Shown in pieces: positions 11,361 to 22,017 of a stretch of DNA of 64,000 nt. The notes beneath the pieces are model-generated. The model saw nothing but the letters and a program-made list of their open reading frames with translations. It did no database searches and was not told the DNA's origin. Source of the DNA: Zea mays (lineage: Eukaryota > Streptophyta > Magnoliopsida > Poales > Poaceae); contig NC_050096.1 in the NCBI RefSeq assembly GCF_902167145.1, forward strand, positions 182,687,825 through 182,751,824, written 5' to 3'. Numbering within the stretch: position 1 is the stretch's first letter; the number at the start of each line of letters is the position of its first letter. The position numbers and the translations under genes are program-made.

Positions 11361-12823
11361 ATAATGTTTTACCTTGTATGGTGTACTATTCCTTTCTGTT
11401 TCAAGAATGTTGAATGTATGTTCACACTCGCCTAGATTACGTTCCATCCGTGGAGTCCGAGGAAGTTGCAGGAGAAGCTCCTGAGCAGCAGCTATTTGGT
11501 GAAGGCTAGTGTGCTCTGACCTATTATGTCCTATTTACTTTATAATTCACTTTTCCGCATACTATGAGTAACCTAAGGATTGACTAGCTGTCTATTTGCC
11601 GTGTCCTTGATTACCTTTTGGGTTGGGCTATTATGATCAAATACATGCTAGTGCTTTATTTTAATCACGAAAATTGATGAGAATTACTTTATAATACGAT
11701 GATTAACTCTGGTTATGATTATGAACTTGTGACACTTTAGGAGGCTCAGGCTGTTTCTCGAGTATGTCTCCGTAAGGACCTGTTCGTTGAGAGACCACCT
11801 GAGAAAACAATACAACCATGAGGGTGGTATGTGATGCCCTTAGCCGATTAATTGGAGGAATCTAATGGTGTAGTTTGTTTCGCCGTTGTGCCATCAATGG
11901 GGGCTAGGGCATATATAGTGCTTGCTCTGCTAAGGGTGGGGTGCCAAGGTTCATTCGATTTGGTTTTGTTAGTCACCGCCTTAGGGAGTAGTACTATGTT
12001 TGTACGACTGGCGAAACCTAACGGGCGGCTACACACCAGGAGGATCTTTGCAAAGGATACATAGTGAAACCTTGCCGACTCACCTTGAAAGTGTTTGGGG
12101 GGTTTGATCGACCCGAGGCAAAAAGGGATTATGACTTGTGCGTAAAGTGTGCGACCTCTAAAGAGGGTTAGAAACTAGTATATCATCCATGCTCACGGTT
12201 AAGAGTAGCCTTGGGACCCTCTTTGATTAGAGATACTCTTAATACATTCATGTTGATGGTTTAATGATGATGGCTATACTTATGGTTTCTGGTACTTTCC
12301 TCTCTGAGGAGGTTTGAGATATCAACTTGGGTCCTATGTTAAAACTTGGCTTCCACTAATGATAAATACCTGATGAACTAAAAGCAATCGCTTTGAGCTT
12401 AGCCCCACATACAGCTAGTCTACTTCAGCCAAATGGGACATTTGCTGAGTATGTTGATGCATACTCACCCTTGCTTTCACAAAACACCAAGTTGCCTTTG
12501 GTGCAACCTATGCTCAAGTAAAGAAGAAGAAGGCGTCGAGGCAGATCTCCAGGATTTCCAGGACTTCGATAAGTTCGAGGATTAGGCCAGCGACCTCCCC
12601 AGTCAGTTGCTTGTGGTGGGTTTATTTACGTTGGCTACGTTTCTGTTATGTGCACTTTGATCTATATAATGTAAATGACTCTAGTCTATAATATTACTAC
12701 ATACCCTTTATTATTATTCGTTGTGCTATGATGAGCCATTTATGTAATCCTTATGTACGTGAGTTCTGATCCTGGCAAGTACATGGTCCGCATTCGGTTT
12801 GCCTTCCAAAATCGGGTGTGACA
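11361..12823 (+). repeat. Right part of a Tekay/Del-type gypsy LTR
   Basis: The segment ends in AAATCGGGTGTGACA, a typical 3' end of long gypsy LTRs, with no primer binding site after it, so it is a 3' or solo LTR. The left part would lie beyond the outer copia element that broke it. It is homologous, in inverted orientation, to 20743-21256. Shared stretches include GTACATGG with GGTTT and CTT downstream, and the CTCACCCTTGCTT region. It contains no supported gene. Confidence 0.65.
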
Positions 12824-13079
12824 GTTAGGAACAAATGTAAATGTCATTCCAGAGCTGCATGACATAAACTACAATTGGGATCCATTTGTCCCCCTCTCTT
12901 GTTAATCCTATCGACTGTTGACAGCCTTCCTTGAATCATAAGTCATATGAACATATTGCATCAATGTGGATTGAATAGGATTGAAAAAATTATGAAATAT
13001 TTTGATTTGTTTAGGATTAAAACCCACTCAATCCTACCTAATCCACATGGATTGAGAGCAAAACAAACAAACCCTTATA
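12824..13079. other. Non-coding spacer with a MITE-like tail
   Basis: A/T-rich, no coding signal. Bases about 12965-13080 resemble a decayed MITE: GGATTGAATAGGATTG at one side and AAACAAACAAACCCTTA at the other. Boundaries cannot be fixed by eye. Confidence 0.35.
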
Positions 13080-14950
13080 GGGATGGAAAAGTTCCGATCT
13101 GTTTGTAATATAGCCTAGAGTTCAAATAAAAGCGTAGAGTTATTCCTCTAATTAATGATGCAAACTTATAAAATTATAATTCATTTATTTCCTCTTCATG
13201 CCACTGGCTCAAGTTTTTTAGGTCAAAACCCAACCAAATATTAACTAAGCATGGATGCTTCACCAGTCTAATTTGTATAATGGGTGTCAGAACAGATGTT
13301 CTCACTACAGGGCATGGTGGGCTTCATGCAGTAGTGCACAATGCCTTGCCGACTGCTGGATTGAGTGACGGGGTCCTCCTAGAACTCGCATTGCATCCCA
13401 ATTCCAGTGTAAGAACAGATACCCCACCATCTATATCTTGTCTCTCTAGCCACTTCTTCTCAGTTTTCGTTGATCACTGCAACGACATCATACGATGCTA
13501 GCTACTTCTATATATGCAAAAAAGTTGTTGTCTCATCTACCCTCTCAATTATTATGCATAACAAAACAAAAAAAATGAAAACATGAAAAATAACTAGCTG
13601 GTGTCATTCTTTGTTGCCATGACTTTGGAGTGATATCTATTACAATTAGATGATTTGGACTTAAATCCAAGGACACAACTATCATCTCTGGTTACCTCAT
13701 AATGATAGATTGCAAACATGCTTAGTTTTGAAAAAAAAATGTGGTGTGTCATAGCTGCGGAAGGACAAGTTGTCTATGAACCTGATGAAGGGTATAATTG
13801 CCATTGTCTTCTGATCCCATACGGAATAGATAGTTAATTCCAATGTAAGGTTATTTACGGTATGATGTATTCCGAATGCTACCTGTCTTACACTATATGA
13901 AAGATTGCACCTCGCTCCCTTGCTCCTAGCCTTTTTGTAGTCTTGCATGGACACTTAGTAGGTCTCCTTTCATTGTGATATTTGTTTCATATCTTGATGC
14001 TTTTATGGTTTATGGCAGCAACATATTTAATATGTATCATGTGTAAACTCATTAATATTTAACTTCTGACTTGCACTGATCAAGATCTACAAACACTACA
14101 TTTACATAAAGGGAATATATCCTATGGACAAAACCCCCTTCGTTGCACAAATTCAACCAGTAGGTCTCCTATTCGCTCTATCCCATCCTCCTATTCACAC
14201 TGCTTTTACTTTAGTAATGAGTATTAAGATAAAAAAGAAGCTATGCACATGACAAATGCATGCTGTTCTGTTTCAATGTGTTGCAAAGTGCCACTCAACT
14301 AGTCATGTACGAATACGATCCACATGAAGAAAAAGAATGAGTTGCATTTTAACTGTTACATCAATGGCTGGCTGCAAGCTGTGAGCATGATATATGTATA
14401 TTAATGGCTTAACGTTGAACACATATAAATACTCGATCTATTATATATGAATAGATCTTGTATGAGCATGTATAGATGTGTCTTTGAGATATTGGAGGAA
14501 CACAAAGGAGAGAATTGCTTCAGTTATATCGTGATCAACATGCCGCGTTAGAATATATACTATTATAATGTGTTATCTAAAATATGAGGTGATCTTCTTT
14601 CTATATTGGCATTGTCATGGCATCATCTATTGACTACAATTATTTATATTACAAAACTAGTTGAAAGTGTTGTGAGTCTAATGCTTTTATTAGATGTACA
14701 TAGATATGACTCTGATGTTTTCTAGATATGACACTACTTTTACTCTAATGTTTTAGTAGATCTACTATTTCTCTATTATATATAGATAGGACTCTATGTT
14801 GTACCTGTGTATATATACTGGTCTTAGGGCCTCATTTGTAAATGCTTTTCAGGACACCCATTCAGTTGGCACATTGACGTTGTGTGCATGCACCACAATT
14901 GCAACATTGACGATGGAGCTCAATACCACCACACGTGATGTCATGGACGA
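13080..14950. repeat. Duplicated block, copy 1 (without later insertions)
   Basis: About 1.87 kb that recurs in the same orientation at 17635-20375. Shared landmarks include GTAATATAG with CTAGAGTTCAAA, TCTATATCTTGTCTCTCTAG, GGACACAACTATC and the short copia LTR at the end. It holds no convincing gene. Short ORFs (for example 13280-13501 and 13697-13954) are not conserved between copies. The empty target site for the 193-bp TIR element of copy 2 is at 13647-13649 (TAG). Confidence 0.75.
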
Positions 14951-14989
14951 AGTTGTCGTCCAAGCACATGATGATTATTCTTTCCTCGC

Positions 14990-15464
14990 TCATCGATCGA
15001 TTTTTGTATATTGTGTTTTTCTTGGTGGTTCCCTCATTGCTTGGAAGATTAAGAAGCAGTTAGCAGTTTCCCTGTTTGAGTACAGAGGTTGAGTTGTGTG
15101 CTATTCCTCTTGCTACGGTAGAGGTGACTTGGGTATGGTGGTTGCTTGTTGATTTTGGTGTTTCTGTGTCTATATTGACACCCCTTTGTCTAGCAGTATT
15201 GGTTCTATTAGTACTTCTTGTGATCCAATAATCATTATTGGTTCTATTAGTATTGGTCGTGATCCGGTAAAGCATGAGCTTACTAAACATATTAAACATA
15301 TTGGTGTTTATGCTTATTATACACGAGTATATGTTCATGATGATATTATTGATCTTTGTCATGTGTATGCAGAGCTTCAACTAGCTAGTTTCTTCACCAA
15401 GGCTGAAACTAGGTCTCAACATAGATTCTATCCCTCCAAACTCACTTTGGTAGATCTACCTTAA
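14990..15464 (+). pseudogene. Decayed copia RNase H and C-terminal tail
   Basis: Translations in two frames retain copia RNase H landmarks. VFLGGSLIAWKIKKQ corresponds to the usual LG..LISWKSKKQ. VKHELTKHI is followed by DAYYTR-like residues, and LASFFTKAETRSQH corresponds to the LADFFTKA..R..H tail. Everything upstream (gag to RT) is missing and several frame breaks occur. It is immediately followed by the polypurine tract and LTR, as expected for the 3' end of pol. Confidence 0.7.
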
Positions 15465-15555
15465 GTTTGAGGGGGTGTTAGTCGTATATAGATATAGAAC
15501 TCTAAAGATTTTTGGTTATTTCTCTAGTGTATATAGATAGGACTCCAATTGCGCC

Positions 15556-16842
15556 TTAGAACATCTCCAACAAGGTGCCTCAAAATAGTGCCCAAAAATT
15601 AAAATACTACATTATTTAAAGTGTTTAATGCACTAAAAACAAATTGAGCTCCAATAGCTAAGCCCTAAATAATTTATTTTAGGAAGTAAATTACATTATT
15701 AAGAAAGAAAATTTTGAGAATGATTTAGAAAACAAAGACAGGGCACTAATCTGGAGTGTAGTATATTTGAGTCTTTCATGGTGTGTCCTATATTTGTTTG
15801 ATAAAAATTATAAAATATGGCACTATTGGAGTTGTTTTTATGAGTTGGGCCCTACATTTTAGGATAGGGCATTGATTTAAAGTATTATTGGAAATGCTCT
15901 TAAACCAGTGCCCTATGTTGAAATGTAGGCTCAACTCATAAAAAAGCTACAACCCTGCCTTATTTAACATTTTTTTATAAAAAATATAGGGTACACCATG
16001 AAGTGATCCAACTATATTGGTGGTCACTTGTTTTCAATTGTTGTGAATAAAAAACAAGGCAACACACATGTTAAACGTTAAGGACTTTCGTCCTTCGAAG
16101 CATTACCTTCTTTCAGAGATAATGAATCTTGGACGAAGCTCATGAAGAACAAGTCTTCATTTTTCATAGGAATAATATCACAATGTAACATTATAACAAT
16201 CATTCATTTTAAATTGCATGCCAGAATGATGTTAAGATCTATATTATATATTAATAAAGTGGTACAAATTATATATTACATTTGTACCTTCGGCTTGCTC
16301 GAAAGAGAGAATGCGAATACAACCTTCCAATCAAGCGTGAAAAGTACGGGGGTACCGTTCATCTATTTATAGAAATGGAACGCATCCCAAGCAGAAGTAC
16401 AATTATGACCCTGATATCTATGCATTGCTCTAATACAAATATCAAGGATAAACATGTCTTTTCATTGCTGGCTTGATGTCATGTATGACCTTCGTGACCA
16501 TCTTAAGCCGAAGCTCTAATTCTTGTCGAAGCTTCGCTGCATTTTATGCATGTCTGTTGCAGCTTCGGCACTTAGTTCCTTTGATTACAAATAGTTTCTT
16601 TATCCTGAGGTCCTTCGGCAGAGAAGGAGACCCCCAACATATACTACACCTGAGAAAAGTGTCATATCCTTGATTTCTACATCATTTTCAACCTTTTATT
16701 TTCTAATAATGTAATTTATTTCCAAAATACATGATTTAGGGCTTAGCTGTTAGAGATTAATTTTCTTTTAATGCCCTAAACACTTATAATGATGTAGCAT
16801 TTCAATTTTTTGGGCACTATTTGTAGGCACATTGTTGGGGAG
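15556..16842. mobile_element. MITE-type element with long imperfect inverted ends, split by a solo LTR
   Basis: The left end (ACATCTCCAACAAGGTGCCT, then TAGTGCCCAAAAATT) is the imperfect reverse complement of the right end near 16790-16842 over about 60 bases. Inner inverted arms occur at about 15829-15870 and 15910-15958. A segment ending GGAAATGCTCTTAA near 15902 pairs with TTAGAACATCTCCAA at 15556, a hAT-MITE style terminus, so this may be two nested elements. The copia LTR into which it jumped continues on both sides. Non-coding. Target duplication not resolved. Confidence 0.6.
16015..16639 (-). repeat. Solo LTR, Tat-lineage gypsy (Cinful/Zeon-like)
   Basis: The plus strand begins TATTGGTGGTCACTTG and ends GACCCCCAACA, so on the minus strand it reads TGTTGGGGGTC onward. 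It is about 625 bp. It is recognisably related to the LTRs at 21257-21855, 35143-35754 and 42980-43608, sharing CTTCGG-rich blocks, CCGAAGGTA-type segments and TTGTGAAT with AACAAGGCAACACA. No internal domain follows, so it is a solo LTR. Target duplication not clear. Confidence 0.7.
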
Positions 16843-16905
16843 GTGTATATATACTGGCTTTAGGGTCTCATATTGTAATACAAGTGCTATTCATAACATT
16901 TTTAT

Positions 16906-17634
16906 CCTTTAATTGGGTATTAAAGGTGCTAACTAGAAATTAGGTTCTGTTTGGTTCAGTTCTGTGGACCCGATCCACTATAAAAAATCTGAAATCCCAA
17001 CCAAAGGAGTAGAGAAGCTGAATAGATTTCGGAAAATCTACAGATCACACTAGTTCAATCTAGAATCCCTCCCCCCCCCCAAGTTTTTAGATTCTTGTCA
17101 TTGATTTTTTTTTCAAAATCTTACTCAATTGCCATTGTTTATATGATCAAACTATTTTATTTTCTATTCGAAGGCCCTCACCTAACAGTCTAACATGTTG
17201 TTTGACTCCCAGCAGTTCCAACCACCTTTCTGGTCTTGACTCCAGCAGTGACCATAGTTCCAACTATCCAGCAATGACCGGTGTTGCCACCATGACCAGA
17301 GGCATGGTTACCTCATATATGTATCTCCACTCCACACCTTGGTACACCCGACCCATGCTGTTACAAAGCCGTCATTGCAACCATGTCGCACGAAAATATG
17401 CACACCGACCAAAACTCACAACTTCTCTAATCACTCCATCCATAAGTCGCTCATGTCTACATGAGATATATATTATCTCATATTCACCTTACCTTGTTTT
17501 AAAATGAGAATTCAAAACTCTAAACGAATTTAATATATTGGCATGTATGAATTAGGATTCTAGGATCCGATCCAAAACAACATAATTTTGACAACATTAA
17601 TTACCCATCTTTTGAGGCTCAAAATAACATCTTG
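16906..17634. other. Non-coding spacer between duplicated blocks
   Basis: I see no gene here. A poly-C run (about 17070-17080) and a GTTCTGTTTGGTTCAG motif near 16945 hint at another degraded MITE. The 101-codon ORF at 17202-17507 has no recognisable motif and is probably chance. Confidence 0.4.
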
Positions 17635-18104
17635 TAGGGCTAAAAAAATTCAATCTGTAATATAGTCTAGAGTTCAAACAAACTCACATAGTTCTTGCTC
17701 CAATTGATGGTGCAAACTTATCAAACTATGATCCACCTTTGGATCATTTTTAAAACTCACTTAAATATTAACTAAACACTTCACCCCATCTTCCGCCTTT
17801 TGTGTATAGTTGGTGTCCAAGGAGATGTGCCATGGTGCTGGTGCTGTTCATGCAGCAGTGCGCAATCCCCTACCGACTGCTTAACTTCGTTGAAGGCTCC
17901 TCCCTAAAATCCTATAGCATCCCAATCCTAGTCTAAGAACAAATACCACACCCATCTATATCTTGTCTCTCTAGCTAGTTCTTCTCTTTAGTTTTCGTGA
18001 TCACAACAATGACAACATGCGATGCTAGATAGCTTTATATATGCAAAAAGGGTTGTTTTCTGACCTACGTCACCTATGCTCTCAATTATTATGCATATCA
18101 AAAC

Positions 18105-18785
18105 AATAATTTTTTTAGATAATGAGAATCCTCGGCCTTCACCTCAATGAGGGTCCGCACCTCTTATTACATACAAGAAATTTGACTCACAACCATCACA
18201 CAGGATGGGAACTACAACTAGCACAGAAAATTAAGCAGTAATACGATTTGTGAACCGATATCCAAAACCGATAAAGATCTCCATGACCACCGACTCCAGT
18301 TTGTGGCACACATCATTCACCATTGCCTTGTCCTATTCATGCTGCTGCAGTTGTGCCTAGAAGCAGCGCCAATAAGAACCCCTGTAAAGTACCTACAAAT
18401 AGGTTTTGAGTAAACATGATCCAAAAACCATATCATTTCTACTAAGCGATATCGCCCAACACATAGCGGACACCCCAACACTATAACATATTTGAGTCGT
18501 TTACTATAACCATTTAACCAACCACCAAAAATATGGTTCAAGTTATTAGGTACTACTATACCAAATATATAATGTATAGGTCGCCACAGAAATCTAGCGT
18601 AATGGCATTCGAAAAACAAATGAACAATGGATTCATTTTTTGTATAGAAAACACATTTTTATTACCCTTCTATCTTTTACACACTAGATTATCTTTTGTT
18701 AGGAAAACCCCATTTTGAAGGTACCACAAGAAAAATTTTATATTGAGAGGTACTTTTAGCTTCCAAATGAGATTATTCTACCTAA
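18105..18785 (-). mobile_element. Truncated LINE (non-LTR retrotransposon) 3' end
   Basis: On the minus strand the segment ends in a short A-rich tail (plus-strand aataattttttt at 18107-18116), typical of 5'-truncated LINEs. It is absent from the equivalent place in copy 1 (near 13565). A CAAAAC motif flanks both sides (18099-18104 and 18786-18791) and may be the remnant of the target duplication. The coding remnant within it identifies the class. Confidence 0.75.
18317..18720 (-). pseudogene. LINE reverse transcriptase C-terminus, zinc-binding (zf-RVT) domain
   Basis: The minus-strand reading gives LWYLQNGVFLTKDNL, then a cysteine pair region (KCVFYTKNES), then FFECHYARFLWRPIH, the signature layout of the plant zf-RVT domain at the end of LINE ORF2. 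A second conserved segment, IFGGWLNGYSKR, follows. One stop interrupts the N-terminal side and the reverse transcriptase core is missing. This is a dead fragment left by 5' truncation. Confidence 0.8.
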
Positions 18786-18846
18786 CAAAACTAACTATTG
18801 CCATTCTTTGTTGCCATGACTTTGATGTGATATCTATTACAACTTG

Positions 18847-19039
18847 GGTGTTGTTTGGTTCACATATTTATAACATGAACAGTAACTGATAACATTAAAC
18901 CATGTTTGTTTAAGTCCAACCGTAATTAGATACCACACTAGAAACTGGTACCATCCTATTCAAACGTGTTAACTCTGGTAATCGAGTGTGAATCATTATC
19001 GTTGCCATTTACGTTACATTTTGTGAACCAAACAACACC
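18847..19039. mobile_element. 193-bp TIR element (PIF/Harbinger-like MITE)
   Basis: Perfect 18-bp terminal inverted repeats GGTGTTGTTTGGTTCACA lie at 18847-18864 and, inverted, at 19022-19039. The flanks are TTG (18844-18846) and TAG (19040-19042). The empty site in copy 1 of the block has a single TAG (13647-13649), so the target duplication was probably a 3-bp TAG with one later change. A 3-bp duplication and GTTTGG-type ends fit Tourist/PIF-Harbinger MITEs. No coding capacity. Confidence 0.85.
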
Positions 19040-20375
19040 TAGATGATTTGGACTTCAAGATCCAAGGACACAACTATCGTCTCTGGTCACCTCATAATGA
19101 CATATTGCAGACAAGCTTAGTTCAGAAAAAATATAAGTGGTGTGTCATAGCTAGCTAGAGAAGGACAAGTCGTTGCTTCAAAGTCTATGAACCTGATAGC
19201 CGATGAAGGGTATAATTATCGTTACCTTCTGATCGAATACGAAATAGATAGTTAATTCTAATTTAGGATATTTACGTATGATGTATCCCTTATGCTACCC
19301 GACCCACTCTATACGAAAAAGATAGCGCTTTTGCAAGTTTAGAAGAAACACATAAAAGCTTGCACCTCACTCCCTTGCTCCTAGCCTTTTTTTAGTCTTG
19401 CATGGACAATCAGCAAGTCTCCTTTCATTCTGATATTTGTTTCATATCTTGATGCCTTTTTATGGTTTATGGCGACAACATATTCAATATGCATCACATG
19501 CAAACTCTTTATTATTTAACTACCAACTTGCACTAGTCCACATCTACAAACACAACATTTACGTTAAGGAAATATATCCTATAGATAAGACTCCCTTCGT
19601 TGCACAAATTCAACTGGTAGGTCTTCGGTTTGCTGTCTCCCCATCCTCTTGTTCACACTACTTTTACTTTAGTAATGAGTATTAATATAAGAAAGAAGCT
19701 ATGCACATGACAAATGCATGTTGTGCTGTTTCAGTGTGTTGCAAAGTGCCACTCTACTAGTCATGTGTGATCCACATGAAGAAAGATAATGAGTTACGTT
19801 TTAACTGTTACATCTCTGGCTTTTTGCATGCTATGAGCATGATATATGTATATAAATAGCTTAATGGTGAACATATATAAATACTCGATATAATATATAT
19901 GAGTAGTTCTGGTACGAGCATGTCTAGATGTGTTTTTGAGATGTTGGAGGAACACAAAGGGAGAGAATCGATTCAGTTATATCATGATCAAAATGACACG
20001 TTAGAATATCTATTAGTATAATGTTTTATCTAAATACGAGGTGATCTTCTGTCTTTATTGGTATTGTCATGACATCATTTATTGACTACAATGATCTACA
20101 AAACTGTTTTTTTGCTGAAAGTGTTGTGGGTCTAATGTTTGTTTTTGTTAGATGTATATAGATAGGACTCTACTGCTTTTTTGCTATTTCTCTATTGTAT
20201 ATAGATAGGATTGTATGTTATACCAGGGTATATCTACTGGTATTATGACCTCATATTGTAATACAAATGCTATTTCAGGAATACCATCCGGTTGGCGCGT
20301 CGATGTCGAGCGCTTGTGCCATGTATGCAACATTCTAGTGGCCAATGCCGTGGACACGAGTCACGTCATGACAGA

Positions 20376-20742
20376 GATGCACTCTCGGCCATAGCTCAAG
20401 ACGACGGGATGAAGAACCTCATGAGCGAGATGATAGGAGTACTGATTGACAAGCCCAAGAGCATGACGCTCAGTAGGGACATACCTCGGTCACCCCCAAC
20501 AGGTTCAATACTCTGTTGTTGACGCGTACGTGTCCTAAAACATTGGCCGGCTAGCGTGCGCAAAATACTGTCGGTGCAATGATCTCGCAATATACTATGA
20601 TGCAACATCGGCCCCGTTTAAATGCTCTAGAGCTAATATATACTATGACGTGACTTAGGCATCGTTTAAATGCATAGAGTTAATAGTTAGTTAGGTACAA
20701 AGTTGCTAGTGGAATTAGCTAACTAACAAATAGCTACCTAAG
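20376..20742. other. Non-coding spacer with a MITE-like segment
   Basis: No gene supported. Bases about 20610-20740 carry GTTTAAATGC twice and GAGCTAATATA and TAGTTAGTTAGG motifs common in grass MITEs of the GTTTGGATGC type. Termini and target duplication cannot be fixed. Confidence 0.4.
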
Positions 20743-21256
20743 TGTTACACCCGGTTTTAGAAGGTAAACCAAATGCAAACCATGTACATTACAGGATTAG
20801 CAATTCATGTACACAACAATTACATAGCTGGACATCATCACACAGTGCTCAAATAATAACATAAAAAAGTATTAATTTGATTACATCATGATGCTCGAGA
20901 CATCAGAGTCATTAACATAGATCAAAGTGCGATAATGAAACGTAGCAATACCAGCCTTCACAGGTAGCCGACTGGGGGTTTGCCGCTAACCCACACCTAG
21001 AACTCATCATAGTCTTGGAAGTCCTAGAAATCCTCCACCACGACTTCATCTTCTACTGAGCAGGGGTTGCAATGTGGACAACCTGGTGTTTTGGTGTTTT
21101 AAGCAAGGGTGAGTACACATCAATGTACTCAGCAATTGTCCTGTTTGGCTAAAGTGGACTAGTTGTATGTGGGGTGAAGCTCAGAGCAGTTGCTTTTAGT
21201 TGGTTAGGTAATTATTACTAGTAGAGAGCCATGTTTTAGCATTAAACTCAAGTTAT
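20743..21256 (-). repeat. Part of a Tekay/Del-type gypsy LTR, broken by T1
   Basis: The plus strand begins TGTTACACCCGGTTTTAGAAGG, i.e. the minus strand ends in CCGGGTGTAACA. It is homologous to 11361-12823 in the opposite orientation, including the TGAGTACA..CTCACCCTTGCTT segment. T1 is inserted at 21257. The remainder of the LTR is not seen on the far side because T1 is itself truncated. Confidence 0.65.
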
Positions 21257-21855
21257 TGTTGGGGGCCTGCTTCATTGCCGAAGGTCCTCTAAGCAAGTTG
21301 GCACAAGCAGACATAGCATGAAGGTACAGGCCGAAGCTGCGATCCAGGGAGCTTCGACATAGTGACAGGCCTTGAGACGAAGGGCTGCACCGACCTAAAG
21401 AGGAAAAGACTGATCAGTCCAGGATAGTTTGTGTCATGATTATAGTCACTTGTCGAGGGCATGAATGTAATCTCTACCGGGTTGCGTCCCTTGCCTATAA
21501 ATAGATGAACAGTAACCCCGTACTGTTCACGCTGACTTGTATTCACTTGCACGTCACACTCGGGTTTTTGCCTTTTGTCAAGCCGAAGGTATAAATGCAA
21601 TTCAGTATTGTTTGTGTTTATTCATGATGTTATATTAATGATGTCATATGATTATTCATGATAATTCTGATGTGTCATACATTTTTACTTCCATTATTAT
21701 GCACTGTGATTATGAAGGTATGTCCTTCATAACCTTCGTCCGAAGATCATTAAATCCTAAGGGAGATAATGCTTCGAAGGACAAAGGGCTTTAACCATTA
21801 ATATTTTGTGTTGCCTTGTTCTTGATTCATAGCATTTGAGAACAAGTCCCCAACA
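21257..21855 (+). repeat. 5' LTR of T1
   Basis: 599 bases, TGTTGGGGGCC to AGTCCCCAACA. TATAAATAG at 21496-21504 is the probable TATA box. The family hallmark is repeated CCGAAGG/CTTCGG. The target duplication on the left would be gttat (21252-21256), with no partner visible. Confidence 0.9.
21496..21504 (+). promoter_or_regulatory. TATA box of the T1 LTR
   Basis: TATAAATAG in the context GCCTATAAATAGATGAA. The same context occurs at 43218-43226 in the T3 LTR, so it is conserved within the family and probably drives the genomic RNA. Confidence 0.75.
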
Positions 21856-21856
21856 T

Positions 21857-21874
21857 TGGCGCCCACCGTGGGGT
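21857..21874 (+). other. Primer binding site of T1
   Basis: TGGCGCCCACCGTGGGG directly follows the LTR end after one base. It is the standard type for Tat-lineage elements. I do not assign the tRNA. In T3 the same site reads TGGTGCCCACC and is partly decayed. Confidence 0.75.
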
Positions 21875-22017
21875 AAACTCACTTCCACTGTTGAGCTGAC
21901 GGCTTCATTCAACAACCAAGTCGTAGCACCTTCGGCTACGAAGCTGGTGCTCCCAATCACGGGCGGTTCAAGTTAAGAGCCAGCTAAAAGAAGCAGAAGA
22001 AGGAAGCACAGAGAAGA

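Larger units (their letters stand above)
14690..16905 (+). mobile_element. Small, internally deleted Ty1-copia remnant
   Basis: Two short LTR-like segments of about 130-160 bp (14690-14850; 15477-15555 continued at 16843-16905) share TATATAGATAGGACTC and GTATATATACTGG with a T-rich tail. They flank a remnant interior of about 630 bp. A polypurine stretch GTTTGAGGGGG lies just before the second LTR at 15477. The second LTR is broken by a MITE, which is itself broken by a solo gypsy LTR. A third LTR copy without a 3' partner lies at 20147-20278 in duplicated block copy 2. Confidence 0.65.
17635..20375. repeat. Duplicated block, copy 2 (with LINE and TIR-element insertions)
   Basis: Direct repeat of 13080-14950. 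After removing a LINE fragment (about 18105-18785) and a TIR element (18844-19039), its length (about 1.86 kb) matches copy 1. It ends in the same short copia LTR (20147-20278) and about 100 bases of adjoining interior. Divergence between copies is considerable, so the duplication is old. No conserved ORF is seen. Confidence 0.75.

Noticed and set aside
11852..12064. 70-codon ORF considered as a small host gene
   Set aside because: Lies wholly within a gypsy LTR piece and has no motif.
14796..15092. 98-codon ORF considered as a host gene
   Set aside because: Its end is copia RNase H remnant sequence (VFLGGSLIAWKIKKQ) and the rest is element leader.
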